Shown: positions 30,079 through 39,315, counted from the stretch's first letter. The stretch is DNA of 64,000 nucleotides from Jeotgalibacillus sp. S-D1 (GCF_004358665.1 NZ_SMZR01000002.1:558001-622000), one strand, 5' to 3'. Numbers and translations are program-made. Notes: generated by a model from the sequence alone, not told the origin.

Positions 30079-30271
30079 CAGAACGATATATGTGGAATGT
30101 TGATCGATATCCCGCTAAAGATGTTCGATAAATCTTCAAATGTGATCGATATATTCACCTCAGCCCCCGCATTGACCGATATATTAAGGATGTTGATCGA
30201 TATCCTTCAAGAAGTGATCGATAAAACGGAAAACTTGATCGATATATGCGTTTTCCCGATTGATATATCCA
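30079..30271 (+). repeat. Array A: nine 21-bp-spaced TGATCGATA repeats
   Basis: The C of the core CGATA (or its variant) falls at 30084, 30105, 30126, 30147, 30177, 30198, 30219, 30240 and 30261. Spacing is 21 bp throughout except one 30-bp step after the fourth unit. The core is best read as TGATCGATA(T/A). It lies in the 379-bp gap between the acyl-CoA dehydrogenase and tetR genes; the rest of that gap shows nothing else recognisable. Arrays B and C share the layout. Confidence 0.85.
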
Positions 30272-30348
30272 CCTGCACCTGCACCAGCGCGAGACACTTC
30301 TCCCCTCTTGCAAACTGTCAAACAGTTACCGGTCGCTCCTCTAATCCT

Positions 30349-31488
30349 TTACTTCGTGACCGTACGCCCGATAACCAAACGCTGTATTTCCTGTGTTCCT
30401 TCATAGATTTGAGTGATTTTAGCATCACGCATGAAGCGCTCAACCGGATAATCCTTCGTGTAGCCGTAGCCGCCAAAGACTTGGACGGCTTCAACTGTTA
30501 CTTTCATTGCTGTGTCTCCGGCAAATAATTTGGACATGGCGGATTCTTTGCCATATGGCAGTCCCTCGGACTCAAGCCATGCCGCCTGATAGGTTAGCAG
30601 ACGGGAAGCCTCGATGCCTGTAGCCATATCGGCGATCTTGAATGATATTCCCTGGTTGGCAAGGATCGTTTTGCCGAATTGTTCGCGTCCCTTGGCGTAT
30701 TCAATCGCTGCATCCATCGCTCCCTGGGCAATGCCCACTGCCTGAGCGGCGATTCCATTCCGTCCGCCATCGAGTGTCATCATCGCAATCTTAAACCCTT
30801 CTCCTTCTTTTCCAAGAAGATTGGCAGCTGGAACTTTTACATTATCGAAAATAAGTTCAGTCGTTGGCGAAGAACGAATTCCGAGTTTCTTTTCTTTTTT
30901 CCCTACCGAGAAGCCTTCAAAGCCCGCTTCAACGATGAATGCGCTCATGCCGCGCGTGCCCTGCGATTGATCTGTTACAGCAAAAATAATATACAGATCT
31001 GCGACTCCGCCATTGGTGATCCATACCTTTGAGCCATTTAAGATATAATGATCTCCATCTTTTATAGCTCTTGTTTTCATCGAGGACACATCGGAACCTG
31101 CTCCCGGTTCTGACAATCCGTATGCGCCAAGCATTTCTCCCTGAGCAAGTGCACTTAGATAATGTTTCTTCTGCTCCTCTGTTCCAAATTTAAAGATGGG
31201 CCAGCTTGCAAGAGAAAGATGGGCTGACAGCGTTACGCCTGTGGAAGCACATACGCGGGATAGTTCTTCAACCGCAATGACATACGCTAAATAGTCGCTT
31301 CCGATGCCTCCGTATTCCTCCGGCCATGGTATGCCAGTCAAGCCAAGCTCAGCCATCTTGTTGAATATGCTGCGGTCAAAGCGTTCTTCTTCATCACGTT
31401 CTGCAGCGGTCGGTGCGACCTCTTTTTCTGCAAAATCACGAACCATTTTGCGAATCATTTTATGTTCTTCGGTTAATGTAAAGTTCAT
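30349..31488 (-). CDS. Acyl-CoA dehydrogenase (second of pair)
   Basis: FAD enzyme that makes the first alpha-beta double bond in acyl-CoA oxidation, passing electrons to ETF. 379 residues. Both family signatures are present: [19 protein letters not shown] near residue 125 and the C-terminal [30 protein letters not shown], which contains the catalytic Glu (YEGT). It is the last gene of the leftward thiolase-hbd-acd-acd operon, 28 bp after the other dehydrogenase. Chain length is unresolved; short-chain or branched substrates fit the neighbouring mutase. Confidence 0.93.
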   Translation of the reverse strand: MNFTLTEEHKMIRKMVRDFAEKEVAPTAAERDEEERFDRSIFNKMAELGLTGIPWPEEYGGIGSDYLAYVIAVEELSRVCASTGVTLSAHLSLASWPIFKFGTEEQKKHYLSALAQGEMLGAYGLSEPGAGSDVSSMKTRAIKDGDHYILNGSKVWITNGGVADLYIIFAVTDQSQGTRGMSAFIVEAGFEGFSVGKKEKKLGIRSSPTTELIFDNVKVPAANLLGKEGEGFKIAMMTLDGGRNGIAAQAVGIAQGAMDAAIEYAKGREQFGKTILANQGISFKIADMATGIEASRLLTYQAAWLESEGLPYGKESAMSKLFAGDTAMKVTVEAVQVFGGYGYTKDYPVERFMRDAKITQIYEGTQEIQRLVIGRTVTK

Positions 31489-31516
31489 TTTATTTCCTCC
31501 TTAGCCTGATGCCGGG

Positions 31517-32653
31517 TTATTTTGTGACGTGTTTACTGATAACGATTCGTTGAATTTCACTGGTGCCTTCATAGATTTCACTAATCTTGGCATCGCGGAA
31601 ATAGCGCTCAACCGGATAATCTTCTGTATAGCCGTAGCCTCCAAATACCTGCACTGCTTCAATGGCATTGTTCATCGCCGTGGTGGATGCGAACAATTTC
31701 GCCATAGAGGCTTCTTTTCCACAAGGCTTTCCTTCTGCTCTCAGGGATGCTGCCTGGTAAACAAGCAGACGGGACGCTTCTGTTGCAGTTGCCATATCAG
31801 CAAGCTTAAAACCGATTCCCTGCTGCTGTGCGATCGGTTTACCGAATTGCACCCGTTCCTTGGCATACCCTACTGCCGCTTCATAAGCAGCTTCTGCAAT
31901 TCCAAGTGATTTAGCCGCAATGCCGATACGTCCTGTATCAAGGTTGCCAAGAGCAATTTTAAAGCCCTCCCCTTCTTTTCCAAGAAGATTTTCTGCCGGC
32001 ACTTTCATATCTTCAAAGGTCAGCTGCACCGTTCTTGAGCCATGCAGACCCATCTTTTCTTCATCTTTTCCTACGATAAATCCTGGCGTTTTCTTTTCTA
32101 CGATGAAAGCAGAGATGCCGCTTTTTCCTGCAGCAGAATCCGTAATCGCAAATACAATATAGGTATCAGCCTCTCCGCCATTTGTAATAAAAATTTTCGA
32201 GCCGTTAATGACGTAGTGATCCCCATTTTTAACAGCCTTCGTTTTTAAGCTGGCTGCATCCGACCCTGCCCCGGGCTCGGTTAAACAAAACGCACCCAGA
32301 TGTTCCCCGGAAGCAAGCTTGGGAACGTACTTTTGTTTTTGTTCTTCTGTTCCGTAATAAAGAATTGGATTGGTTCCAACTGAGGTATGAACAGACAGGA
32401 TCACGCCTAAGACAGCGCTTACTTTAGACAGCTCATGAACCGCAATAATATAAGAAATAAAGTCCATTTCAGAGCCGCCATATTTTTCAGGAACAGTAAT
32501 TCCCATTAATCCAAGTTCGCCCATTTTTTTAACGATTTCCCTCGGAAATTCTCCCTGTTCCATTCGGTCGATAAATGGTGTGATTTCTTCACGTGCAAAA
32601 TCCCGAACCATTTTCCTCATCATTGTTTGTTCTTCTGTAAAGCGCAGCTCCAT
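31517..32653 (-). CDS. acdA: Acyl-CoA dehydrogenase (first of pair)
   Basis: Homologous to the adjacent dehydrogenase and probably a paralogue from duplication. 378 residues, with GAFCLTEPGAGSDAASLKT near residue 124 and [35 protein letters not shown] at the C-terminus, the Glu of YEGT being the catalytic base. It resembles AcdA/butyryl-CoA dehydrogenase types of Bacillus. 18 bp after hbd and 28 bp before the second dehydrogenase. AAGGGGG precedes the ATG. Confidence 0.93.
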   Translation of the reverse strand: MELRFTEEQTMMRKMVRDFAREEITPFIDRMEQGEFPREIVKKMGELGLMGITVPEKYGGSEMDFISYIIAVHELSKVSAVLGVILSVHTSVGTNPILYYGTEEQKQKYVPKLASGEHLGAFCLTEPGAGSDAASLKTKAVKNGDHYVINGSKIFITNGGEADTYIVFAITDSAAGKSGISAFIVEKKTPGFIVGKDEEKMGLHGSRTVQLTFEDMKVPAENLLGKEGEGFKIALGNLDTGRIGIAAKSLGIAEAAYEAAVGYAKERVQFGKPIAQQQGIGFKLADMATATEASRLLVYQAASLRAEGKPCGKEASMAKLFASTTAMNNAIEAVQVFGGYGYTEDYPVERYFRDAKISEIYEGTSEIQRIVISKHVTK

Positions 32654-32671
32654 GTCCGTTCCCCCTTGATG

Positions 32672-33523
32672 TTATTCGTACACATAAAAACCGCGTCCGG
32701 TCTTTTTACCAAGCCATCCTGCCTTCACGTACTTTCTAAGCAGCGGGCATGGGCGGTATTTGCTGTCCCCAAAGCCCTCATGAAGAATTTCCATAATATA
32801 AAGACAGGTGTCCAATCCAATGAAATCAGCCAGTTGAAGCGGGCCCATGGGATGATTCATCCCCATTTTCATTACATCATCGATTGCTTCCTTTGTAGCG
32901 ACGCCTTCAAATAATGTATAGATGGCTTCATTGATCATGGGCATGAGGATTCGGTTGGATACAAACCCCGGAAAATCATTTACTTCAACCGGTGATTTTT
33001 TTAATGTCTCCGTCATCGATTCAACTGCCTGATACACTTCATCCGTTGTAGCAAGGCCGCGGATAATCTCGACCAGCTTCATCACAGGAACAGGGTTCAT
33101 AAAATGCATACCGATTACCTTGTCTGGTCGCTTTGTTGCTGCTGCGATTTCTGTAATAGGAAGTGATGATGTATTGGTAGCCAAAATGGTATGGGCTGGC
33201 ACGATTTGGTCCAGTTTTTTAAATATCTCTGTTTTGATCGTCATATTTTCAACCGCTGCTTCGATGACGATGTCTGCATGAGCAGCATCCAGAAGGTCCG
33301 TTGAGCGTATAATCCTGGATAAAGCTGCATTCTTCTCCTCTTCCGTCATACGTCCTTTATCAACGGAGCGTGAGAGATTTTTAGTGATATTAACGATTCC
33401 GCGCTCAAGAAACTCATCTTTTAGATCATTTAAGTAAACGTCGTAGCCTGCCTGAGCACACACCTGAGCGATTCCTCCGCCCATTTGTCCAGCTCCGATT
33501 ACCATTACTTTTTGTATGTTCAT
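32672..33523 (-). CDS. hbd: 3-hydroxybutyryl-CoA dehydrogenase
   Basis: NAD(P)-dependent oxidation of 3-hydroxyacyl-CoA to 3-ketoacyl-CoA. 283 residues with the Rossmann motif [20 protein letters not shown] near residue 8, catalytic His in [19 protein letters not shown] near 138, and the C-terminal domain signature [18 protein letters not shown] near 182. It lies between the thiolase and two acyl-CoA dehydrogenases, the standard order of this short-chain degradation operon (mmg-like). AAGGAG precedes the start. Confidence 0.95.
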   Translation of the reverse strand: MNIQKVMVIGAGQMGGGIAQVCAQAGYDVYLNDLKDEFLERGIVNITKNLSRSVDKGRMTEEEKNAALSRIIRSTDLLDAAHADIVIEAAVENMTIKTEIFKKLDQIVPAHTILATNTSSLPITEIAAATKRPDKVIGMHFMNPVPVMKLVEIIRGLATTDEVYQAVESMTETLKKSPVEVNDFPGFVSNRILMPMINEAIYTLFEGVATKEAIDDVMKMGMNHPMGPLQLADFIGLDTCLYIMEILHEGFGDSKYRPCPLLRKYVKAGWLGKKTGRGFYVYE

Positions 33524-33569
33524 CGTATCTTCTCCTTTAGTTGAAAATCTGATTGTTTACCAGTTTGAC

Positions 33570-34754
33570 TTATCCCTTTACTTCAATCAGTACAGCATCT
33601 CCCTGACCGCCGCCGCTGCAAATCGAAGCAATGCCAAGTCCGCCGCCGCGACGTTTCAATTCATAAGCCAGTGTTAAAATGATGCGCGCACCGCTTGCTC
33701 CAATTGGATGGCCAAGCGCGACTGCACCACCGTTTACGTTCACTTTTTCCGGATCTAAGCTGGCAATTTTCGAGCTTGCCAGTGCAACTGCCGAGAACGC
33801 TTCATTAATCTCAAATAAATCAATGTCCTCCAGCTTATAACCTGTTTTCTCCAGTAAACGATTGATAACAAGACCAGGAGTTTGCGGGAAATCTTTTGCT
33901 TCAACTGCTACCTCGGCATGTCCAAGGATTGCTGCAAGCGGTGTTTTTCCTTCCTTCGCTGCACGCTCCTCGCTCATTAAGACCATTGCACATGCACCGT
34001 CATTGATTCCAGGGGCATTACCAGCAGTGATTGTGCCATCCTTATCAAAAGCCGGACGAAGTCCCGCTAATTTTTCAATTGATGTATCCTTGCGCGGTGA
34101 TTCATCATGCTGGACTTTAATCGGATCTTTTTTGCGCTGCGGCACTTCCAAAGCCACAATTTCCTCTGCAAAAATTCCCTTTTCAATGGCGCCGCCAGCT
34201 AACTGATGACTTCTTAATGCCCATTCGTCCTGCTGTTGCCGCGACAGCTCAAATTCCGCTGCAGTTGAATTTCCGTAGGTTCCCATGTGCACGCCGTTAA
34301 ATGAACAGGTGAGGCCGTCATGCACCATCATGTCCTTAACTGCCGCATCGCCCATTCGGAATCCGCTTCTAGCTTTATCCATAAAATAAGGAGCATTTGT
34401 CATCGATTCCATTCCGCCGGCAACGATGACGGATTCATCCCCTAAACGAATCAGCTGATCGCCAAGCGTTACGCTTCTCATGCCTGAGGCACATACTTTA
34501 TTAATTGTTTCGGTTTTCACTTCCCAAGGAATTCCTGCCTTTTGTGCCGCCTGTCTTGAAGGAATCTGACCCTGCCCGCCTTGCAACACAGTACCCATAA
34601 TTACTTCATCGATTTCTTCAGGCTTTACTCCCGAGCGATTCAAGGCTTCTTTAATCGCAGTTCCCCCTAAATCAGATGCTGAAAAAGATGCAAGACTCCC
34701 GCCAAATTTACCAAATGGTGTCCGTGCTCCGTCTAAAATAACCGTTTTCCCCAT
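33570..34754 (-). CDS. Acetyl-CoA C-acetyltransferase (thiolase)
   Basis: Thiolytic cleavage of acetoacetyl- or 3-ketoacyl-CoA. 394 residues from MGKTVILDGARTPFGKFGG. The nucleophile Cys is in NKVCASGMRSVTLG near residue 88, and the His and second Cys are in GGAVALGHPIGASGAR near 348 and ICSGGGQGDA near 380. I chose the ATG at 34754 with GGGGAG 7-8 nt upstream; an ATG at 34775 precedes that site. First gene of the operon, preceded by a palindromic operator at 34810-34823. Confidence 0.95.
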   Translation of the reverse strand: MGKTVILDGARTPFGKFGGSLASFSASDLGGTAIKEALNRSGVKPEEIDEVIMGTVLQGGQGQIPSRQAAQKAGIPWEVKTETINKVCASGMRSVTLGDQLIRLGDESVIVAGGMESMTNAPYFMDKARSGFRMGDAAVKDMMVHDGLTCSFNGVHMGTYGNSTAAEFELSRQQQDEWALRSHQLAGGAIEKGIFAEEIVALEVPQRKKDPIKVQHDESPRKDTSIEKLAGLRPAFDKDGTITAGNAPGINDGACAMVLMSEERAAKEGKTPLAAILGHAEVAVEAKDFPQTPGLVINRLLEKTGYKLEDIDLFEINEAFSAVALASSKIASLDPEKVNVNGGAVALGHPIGASGARIILTLAYELKRRGGGLGIASICSGGGQGDAVLIEVKG

Positions 34755-34809
34755 GTTTGTTCTCCCCTTTTTCATATGTTAAATTGCTGTTTTGCATTGA
34801 ATTGTTGAC

Positions 34810-34823
34810 TGAGCGTTCGCTCA
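34810..34823. promoter_or_regulatory. TetR-type operator at the thiolase promoter
   Basis: TGAGCG-TT-CGCTCA is a perfect 14-bp palindrome within the minus-strand promoter-like pair TTGAGC and TTCAAT (17-bp spacer). It has the same 6+2+6 form as the site at 37345-37358 in the fadF promoter. Likely bound by the TetR protein at 29328. Confidence 0.65.
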
Positions 34824-34913
34824 AGGTAATGCCAAAAGAAAAAGGACATGGTCCGTCCTTTTTGACTGGTTTGTGAAAATGATAAAGGAACATGTTTAAT
34901 CGATATATCAGCC

Positions 34914-35106
34914 ATTGCCCGCTTGCCCGATGCGTCTTATGCTCTTCGCAGTTGAACGAGCGCCTTTCGCTTTTCTTTGGCCAGCTGCAGGCGCTAGCTG
35001 CTTGCGTCATAAGCCTCGACGGACCTGCGGGCAAATTACGCCCGCCTGCCCGACGCGTCTTATGCTCTTCGCAGCTGAACGAGCGCCTTCCGCTTTTCTT
35101 TATTGT
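34914..35106. repeat. Structured dispersed repeat R5 with a partial unit
   Basis: Holds one full unit plus the right half of another. AGCGCCT/AGGCGCT and GCAGTT/AGCTGC form the first hairpin; CATAAG (35008-35013) with CTTATG (35059-35064) closes the second, whose inner stem GCGGGC/GCCCGC differs from all other copies yet still pairs. The invariant CGCTTTTCTTT...CCAGCT loop is present. It fills the gap between fadF and the thiolase promoter. Confidence 0.8.
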
Positions 35107-35129
35107 AAGCGATTTCATAGTTTCATAAC

Positions 35130-35168
35130 AAGTAGGTTAAGTGAAGGAAATTCACTTAACCTGCTTTT
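35130..35168. terminator. Inverted repeat after fadF, probable terminator
   Basis: AGGTTAAGTGAA pairs with TTCACTTAACCT around a 5-nt loop, with seven T on the plus strand side just before the fadF stop. For leftward fadF transcripts the hairpin follows an A-run and is not followed by a good T-run, so its strength in that direction is uncertain. Confidence 0.55.
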
Positions 35169-35169
35169 T

Positions 35170-37281
35170 TTAGGCAATATCAGCTTCTTTTGGTGAACCG
35201 ATGACGCTGCGTTCTAGGAGTTCGGCTACATCATACGTGCCGACTTCTTCTTCAACTTCTTTCGCTTTTGTTCCATCGGACAGCATGGTCAGGCAGTATG
35301 GACAGCCGGATGAGATCACAGAAGGCTCGACCTCCAGTGCCTGCTCTGTACGTGCTACGTTCACGCGATGTCCTTTGTCTTCTTCCATCCACATCAATCC
35401 GCCGCCCGCACCGCAGCACATGCCGTTTTCGCGGTTGCGTTTCATTTCGATGAGCGTGACGCCCGGGATTGTTTTCAGGATTTCACGAGGAGGATCGTAC
35501 ACTTCATTGTATCTTCCCAGGTAACAGGAATCGTGGAACGTAATTTTCTCTTCCACAGCATGAATTGGCTTCAGACGTCCCTTTTTCACAAGTTCTGCCA
35601 GAATCTCGGTATGGTGATATACTTCCGCTTTTAGGCCAAAGTCAGGGTATTCGTTTTTAAAAATATTGTATGCATGAGGGTCAATCGTGATAATTTTTTT
35701 GACCTCATTTTTTTCAAACTCCGCGATATTCGCAGTGGCAAGCTCCTGGAATAAAAATTCATTGCCAAGACGTCTTGGCGTGTCGCCTGAATTTTTTTCT
35801 TTGTTGCCAAGGATAGCAAACTTCACGCCAGCCTCGTTCATTAATTTAGCAAAAGAGAGGGCGATTTTTTGGCTTCGGTTGTCAAATGACCCCATCGAAC
35901 CAACCCAGAAAAGATATTCAAACTCTTCGCCTGACTTTTTCATTTCTTTGATCGTCGGCACGACTACATCCTCACGTGCTTCACGCCAGTTTTCACGCTC
36001 TTTGCGGTTTAAGCCCCATGGATTCCCCTGGCGCTCAATATTTTGCATGGCACGCTGTGCATCCGGCTCCATTTTACCTTCTGTCAGAACAAGGTAACGT
36101 CTTAAATCGATAATTTTATCCACATGCTCGTTCATAACCGGGCACTGGTCTTCACAGTTTCGGCAGGTCGTGCAGGCCCAAATTTCTTCTTCTGTGATGA
36201 CGTCCCCGATTAAGCTCGGGTGGTACATATCAAACGCTGCTTCCTGTCCGCCTTCCTGAGCTGCGGCTGCGAGCTGGTTGCCCTTCGCATTTGCAAATGC
36301 AGGCACAGGCACCCACGGGGACTGCGAGGTAACTGCCGCCCCCGTAAAAGTCAGGTTATCACGAATTTTTGTGATGAGGTCCATCGGCGACAGCATTTTC
36401 CCGGTACCGGTCGCAGGACACATATTTGTGCAGCGGCCGCACTCCACACAGGCATATAAATCAATTAATTGCAGCTGATTAAAATCAGTTACTTTTCCAA
36501 CGCCATATGTTTCTTGTGTTTCGTCTTCAAAATCAATTTTTTTGAGCTTTCCAGGGTTGTCAATGCGGTTAAAATACACATTAGCAGGTCCTGCAATTAA
36601 ATGGGCGTGCTTGGATTGCGGCACATACACTAAAAATCCCAGAAGGAATAGCAGGTGGGCCCACCATGCAATATAAAACAGGACAACCGCCACGCCTTCA
36701 CCCATCCAGCCGGTTGCTGCCGCAATAGCTGATGCTACCGGTTCAGTCCAGACAAGATCATGATTTAACCAGACAATTCCCGCTCCGTTCCCGATTAATA
36801 CGGAAAGCATTAATCCGCCAATAAAAATCAGCACAAGACCTGATTTAAATCCCCTTTTCAGGCGAACCAATTTTTCCATGTATCTGCGGTAAAACGCCCA
36901 TGCAACAGCTACCAGAATCATAAGTGTTACAAGTTCCTGGAAGAAAGTAAATCCAGGATAAAAAATTCCCAGCGGCAGATGCGCTCCCGGCACCAGTCCT
37001 TTATAGATAAAGTCAATTGCACCAACTTGTACCAGTAAAAATCCATAAAAAAACATCACATGAATAATACCGCTTTTCTTATCCTTTAACAGTTTTTTCT
37101 GCCCAAACACCTGGACAATAAATTTTTTCATCCGCACTTTGACGTTATTATCAAATTCCGTTTTCTTGCCGAGCTTAATAAATTCATACCGTGTCTTCAC
37201 TAAATAACCAAACAAATAAATTGCGTAAGCGGTTACAAAAATGAACGCAATCCAATTGATAATCAGCAATGTACTCCCCAT
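35170..37281 (-). CDS. fadF: FadF-like membrane iron-sulfur oxidoreductase
   Basis: Heterodisulfide-reductase-like protein thought to pass electrons from ETF, loaded by acyl-CoA dehydrogenases, to the membrane quinone pool. 703 residues. The N-terminal 240 residues hold about five or six membrane segments like nitrate reductase gamma. Two 4Fe-4S motifs follow: CVECGRCTNMCPATG near residue 283 and CTTCRNCEDQCPV near 373. Two C-terminal cysteine-rich CCG domains are seen (FHDSCYLGRYNEV and MCCGAGGGLMWMEE). It is next to the beta-oxidation operon with a matching operator, so it is co-regulated. Confidence 0.93.
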   Translation of the reverse strand: MGSTLLIINWIAFIFVTAYAIYLFGYLVKTRYEFIKLGKKTEFDNNVKVRMKKFIVQVFGQKKLLKDKKSGIIHVMFFYGFLLVQVGAIDFIYKGLVPGAHLPLGIFYPGFTFFQELVTLMILVAVAWAFYRRYMEKLVRLKRGFKSGLVLIFIGGLMLSVLIGNGAGIVWLNHDLVWTEPVASAIAAATGWMGEGVAVVLFYIAWWAHLLFLLGFLVYVPQSKHAHLIAGPANVYFNRIDNPGKLKKIDFEDETQETYGVGKVTDFNQLQLIDLYACVECGRCTNMCPATGTGKMLSPMDLITKIRDNLTFTGAAVTSQSPWVPVPAFANAKGNQLAAAAQEGGQEAAFDMYHPSLIGDVITEEEIWACTTCRNCEDQCPVMNEHVDKIIDLRRYLVLTEGKMEPDAQRAMQNIERQGNPWGLNRKERENWREAREDVVVPTIKEMKKSGEEFEYLFWVGSMGSFDNRSQKIALSFAKLMNEAGVKFAILGNKEKNSGDTPRRLGNEFLFQELATANIAEFEKNEVKKIITIDPHAYNIFKNEYPDFGLKAEVYHHTEILAELVKKGRLKPIHAVEEKITFHDSCYLGRYNEVYDPPREILKTIPGVTLIEMKRNRENGMCCGAGGGLMWMEEDKGHRVNVARTEQALEVEPSVISSGCPYCLTMLSDGTKAKEVEEEVGTYDVAELLERSVIGSPKEADIA

Positions 37282-37335
37282 GATCGATGCACTCCTCCCC
37301 TTTGCTGTCGAATTATAAAAATTCTGTCTATCTCC

Positions 37336-37363
37336 ATTATATTATGAATGAGCATTCAGTCAA
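37336..37363 (-). promoter_or_regulatory. fadF promoter with embedded TetR-type operator
   Basis: Minus strand TTGACT (37363-37358), 16-bp spacer, TATAAT (37341-37336). The palindrome TGAATG-CT-CATTCA (37358-37345) fills the spacer, so a bound repressor would exclude RNA polymerase. It matches the thiolase operator in architecture (TGARYG-NN-CRYTCA). Confidence 0.75.
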
Positions 37364-37447
37364 TGACTTTTATTTCAAATAATAAATTTATTGCTTTCAA
37401 TTTTAAAGGTCTGGGCATGCTAAATGGTATGAATAGGAGGTTTTGTG

Positions 37448-38647
37448 ATGAAGTCGGTAAAATTTTTAGGTATTATTTTTTTCATTTGTGTCTGGCTTAG
37501 ACTGGACTGGATCTTTGGTATGCGTTCCTTAAAACGTCAGCGCAATTCCTCTGTTTATCCATGGAGAAAAGGAAATTTTGAATTTTATGATGATGGGGTC
37601 GCCTGGATGAAGGCGTTGGAGCTTGATATTATGGAGGCAAAAAATTCGATATGTCTTCTATTTTATATTATTGAACCGGATGAAGTAGGACGAAGAATTT
37701 TTACCATGTTAAAAGAACGTGCCCAGGAAGGTGTTCATATTCGAATCCTTGCAGATGCTCTGGGCAGCAAAAAAATGAAACAATGGCTCAAGCCTCTTCA
37801 GCGTGAAGGAATTGAAATCGGGCTTAGCAGGCCGCTTGTATACAAAGGATCCTTCTTCTCGCTTCAACGGAGAAATCACCGTAAAATTGCCGTTATAGAC
37901 GGGGAAATCGCTCATATTGGCGGATTTAATATCGGCCGGGAGTATGTCAATCTTGACCCTGTTCTTTCTCCTTGGCGGGATTATCATTTGCGGTTCACTG
38001 GAGAAGGTGTTCAGGATGCATTAAATGAGTTTGAAATTGACTGGAAAAGAGAGTTCCCTGACTCAGTGGATGGATTGGTAGCTGCTGTTGAAAGCCAAAA
38101 TAAAAAAAATACGGTCAAGCATCAAATTGTCCCTTCGGAGCCTGTCAATATGGAAGGATTTATGCTTGGTTTGTTTAAACAGGCAGAGCAATCCATTTTT
38201 ATCGGGACACCTTATTTTATTCCGACAAGCAAGTTGTTTGAGGATTTAAAAACCCGTATTAAATCAGGAATCAATGTGACGATCCTCGTTCCCGCTAATC
38301 CCGATCATGTGCTGGTGCAGCCGGCCTCTTATCATTATTTCCGAGAACTGTTGGATGCAGGTGCTGCCATTTATCAATACCAAAATGGTTTTTACCATGC
38401 GAAAGTCGTGCTGATTGATAAAAAAATATGCGATATCGGAACCACGAATTTCGACCGGCGCAGCTTGCTGATTAACGATGAAATTAACGTCGTCACGCAT
38501 GACCATACAATTATCAACAGGGTCGTTACCAGCATTGAAAAGGACTTGCAGCAATCAACCATTCTGACAAAAGAACACCTGAAACCAGATGGAATAGGTG
38601 CATCGGCAAAAGAATGGATTTCACGCACCATATCCCACCTGCTTTAA
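37448..38647 (+). CDS. cls: Cardiolipin synthase (phospholipase D family)
   Basis: Condenses two phosphatidylglycerol molecules to cardiolipin at the membrane. 399 residues with one N-terminal hydrophobic segment (FLGIIFFICVWLRLDWIFG) and two HKD catalytic motifs: HRKIAVIDGEIAHIGGFNIG near residue 142 and HAKVVLIDKKICDIGTTNFDRRS near 318. AGGAGG lies 7 nt before the ATG at 37448. It corresponds to the minor B. subtilis synthase YwjE, which also neighbours fadF. Its stop overlaps the stop of the convergent gene by 4 bp. Confidence 0.9.
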   Translation: MKSVKFLGIIFFICVWLRLDWIFGMRSLKRQRNSSVYPWRKGNFEFYDDGVAWMKALELDIMEAKNSICLLFYIIEPDEVGRRIFTMLKERAQEGVHIRILADALGSKKMKQWLKPLQREGIEIGLSRPLVYKGSFFSLQRRNHRKIAVIDGEIAHIGGFNIGREYVNLDPVLSPWRDYHLRFTGEGVQDALNEFEIDWKREFPDSVDGLVAAVESQNKKNTVKHQIVPSEPVNMEGFMLGLFKQAEQSIFIGTPYFIPTSKLFEDLKTRIKSGINVTILVPANPDHVLVQPASYHYFRELLDAGAAIYQYQNGFYHAKVVLIDKKICDIGTTNFDRRSLLINDEINVVTHDHTIINRVVTSIEKDLQQSTILTKEHLKPDGIGASAKEWISRTISHLL

Positions 38648-39315
38648 TTCTTCACTTTTTTCCCAACGATGACGCAGGTGGAAGGGCCAGCTGATTTGTA
38701 AAGATCCTGCTCAAAAGGTACGCTGATTTTTGGGAGCTTAAACTGTTCACATAACCTGATCCATTCATACTCTATCCCTCCTGAACCGACCGGCCAAAAA
38801 ACGGCGGTTTCACTGTCATAAAATAGATCCATAAGCTGGTTCAAGGGGGCTATGCATTGTTTTCGATTCAGCACTTCCATGCCTACTAATGGCTCTCCTA
38901 TTAAAGACCATACAATTTCGTCTTCACTGCTAAGCGAAAATAAACGCTTTTGATGGCCAATGATCGTTACAGCAATTGCAGATTGATTCATGGTCATATT
39001 GGATTCTGTTGATCCCGTTACAGAAATTCCTTTTAAACCAAGCTCGTGAATTCCCTGTTGAACACCTTCTTCAAGCAGTTTCCATGCCTCATGTCCGCAG
39101 AAATTATGAATTAAAACGGCTGCGGGAACTGCTCCTGCAGACAGGCTGTCGAGTACAGCGGAGCGAAACGAAAAATAGGATGCTACAGGATAAGGAACCT
39201 GAACCTCATCCGCCTCCTTTTCTCCTATTGCTCCGCTGTTATCTGTCGTCACAACCAAAGCCGCCTCGCCAAATGACCATTCCAGCGCATTTCTTCCTGT
39301 GTCAGAAGGTTTCAT
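38644..39315 (-). CDS. AIR-synthase-like protein, candidate alpha-ribazole kinase (CblS-like)
   Basis: About 223 residues. An N-terminal PurM/AIR-synthase-like ATP-binding half has VVTTDNSGAIGEKEADEVQVP near residue 20, then VLIHNFCGHEAW and the phosphate-loop-like VTGSTESNM near 115. These resemble the alpha-ribazole kinase CblS of Listeria and Geobacillus, as far as I recall that family. The ATG at 39315 overlaps the pduO stop (ATGA), so it is translationally coupled and is the last gene of the B12 operon. An alpha-ribazole kinase would let the cell use salvaged lower ligand where no cobT is seen. Function is a family-level inference. Confidence 0.6.
   Translation of the reverse strand: MKPSDTGRNALEWSFGEAALVVTTDNSGAIGEKEADEVQVPYPVASYFSFRSAVLDSLSAGAVPAAVLIHNFCGHEAWKLLEEGVQQGIHELGLKGISVTGSTESNMTMNQSAIAVTIIGHQKRLFSLSSEDEIVWSLIGEPLVGMEVLNRKQCIAPLNQLMDLFYDSETAVFWPVGSGGIEYEWIRLCEQFKLPKISVPFEQDLYKSAGPSTCVIVGKKVKN

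Noticed and set aside
30079-30271. CRISPR array
   Set aside because: Period of 21 bp with a degenerate 9-10 bp core is too short for repeat plus spacer, and there are no cas genes.
30049-30528. Rightward open frame of 159 codons over array A
   Set aside because: It has no convincing ribosome site, its second half is antisense to the acyl-CoA dehydrogenase gene, and the related arrays B and C are closed or shifted in the same frame. A coding origin is kept as an alternative under the array findings.
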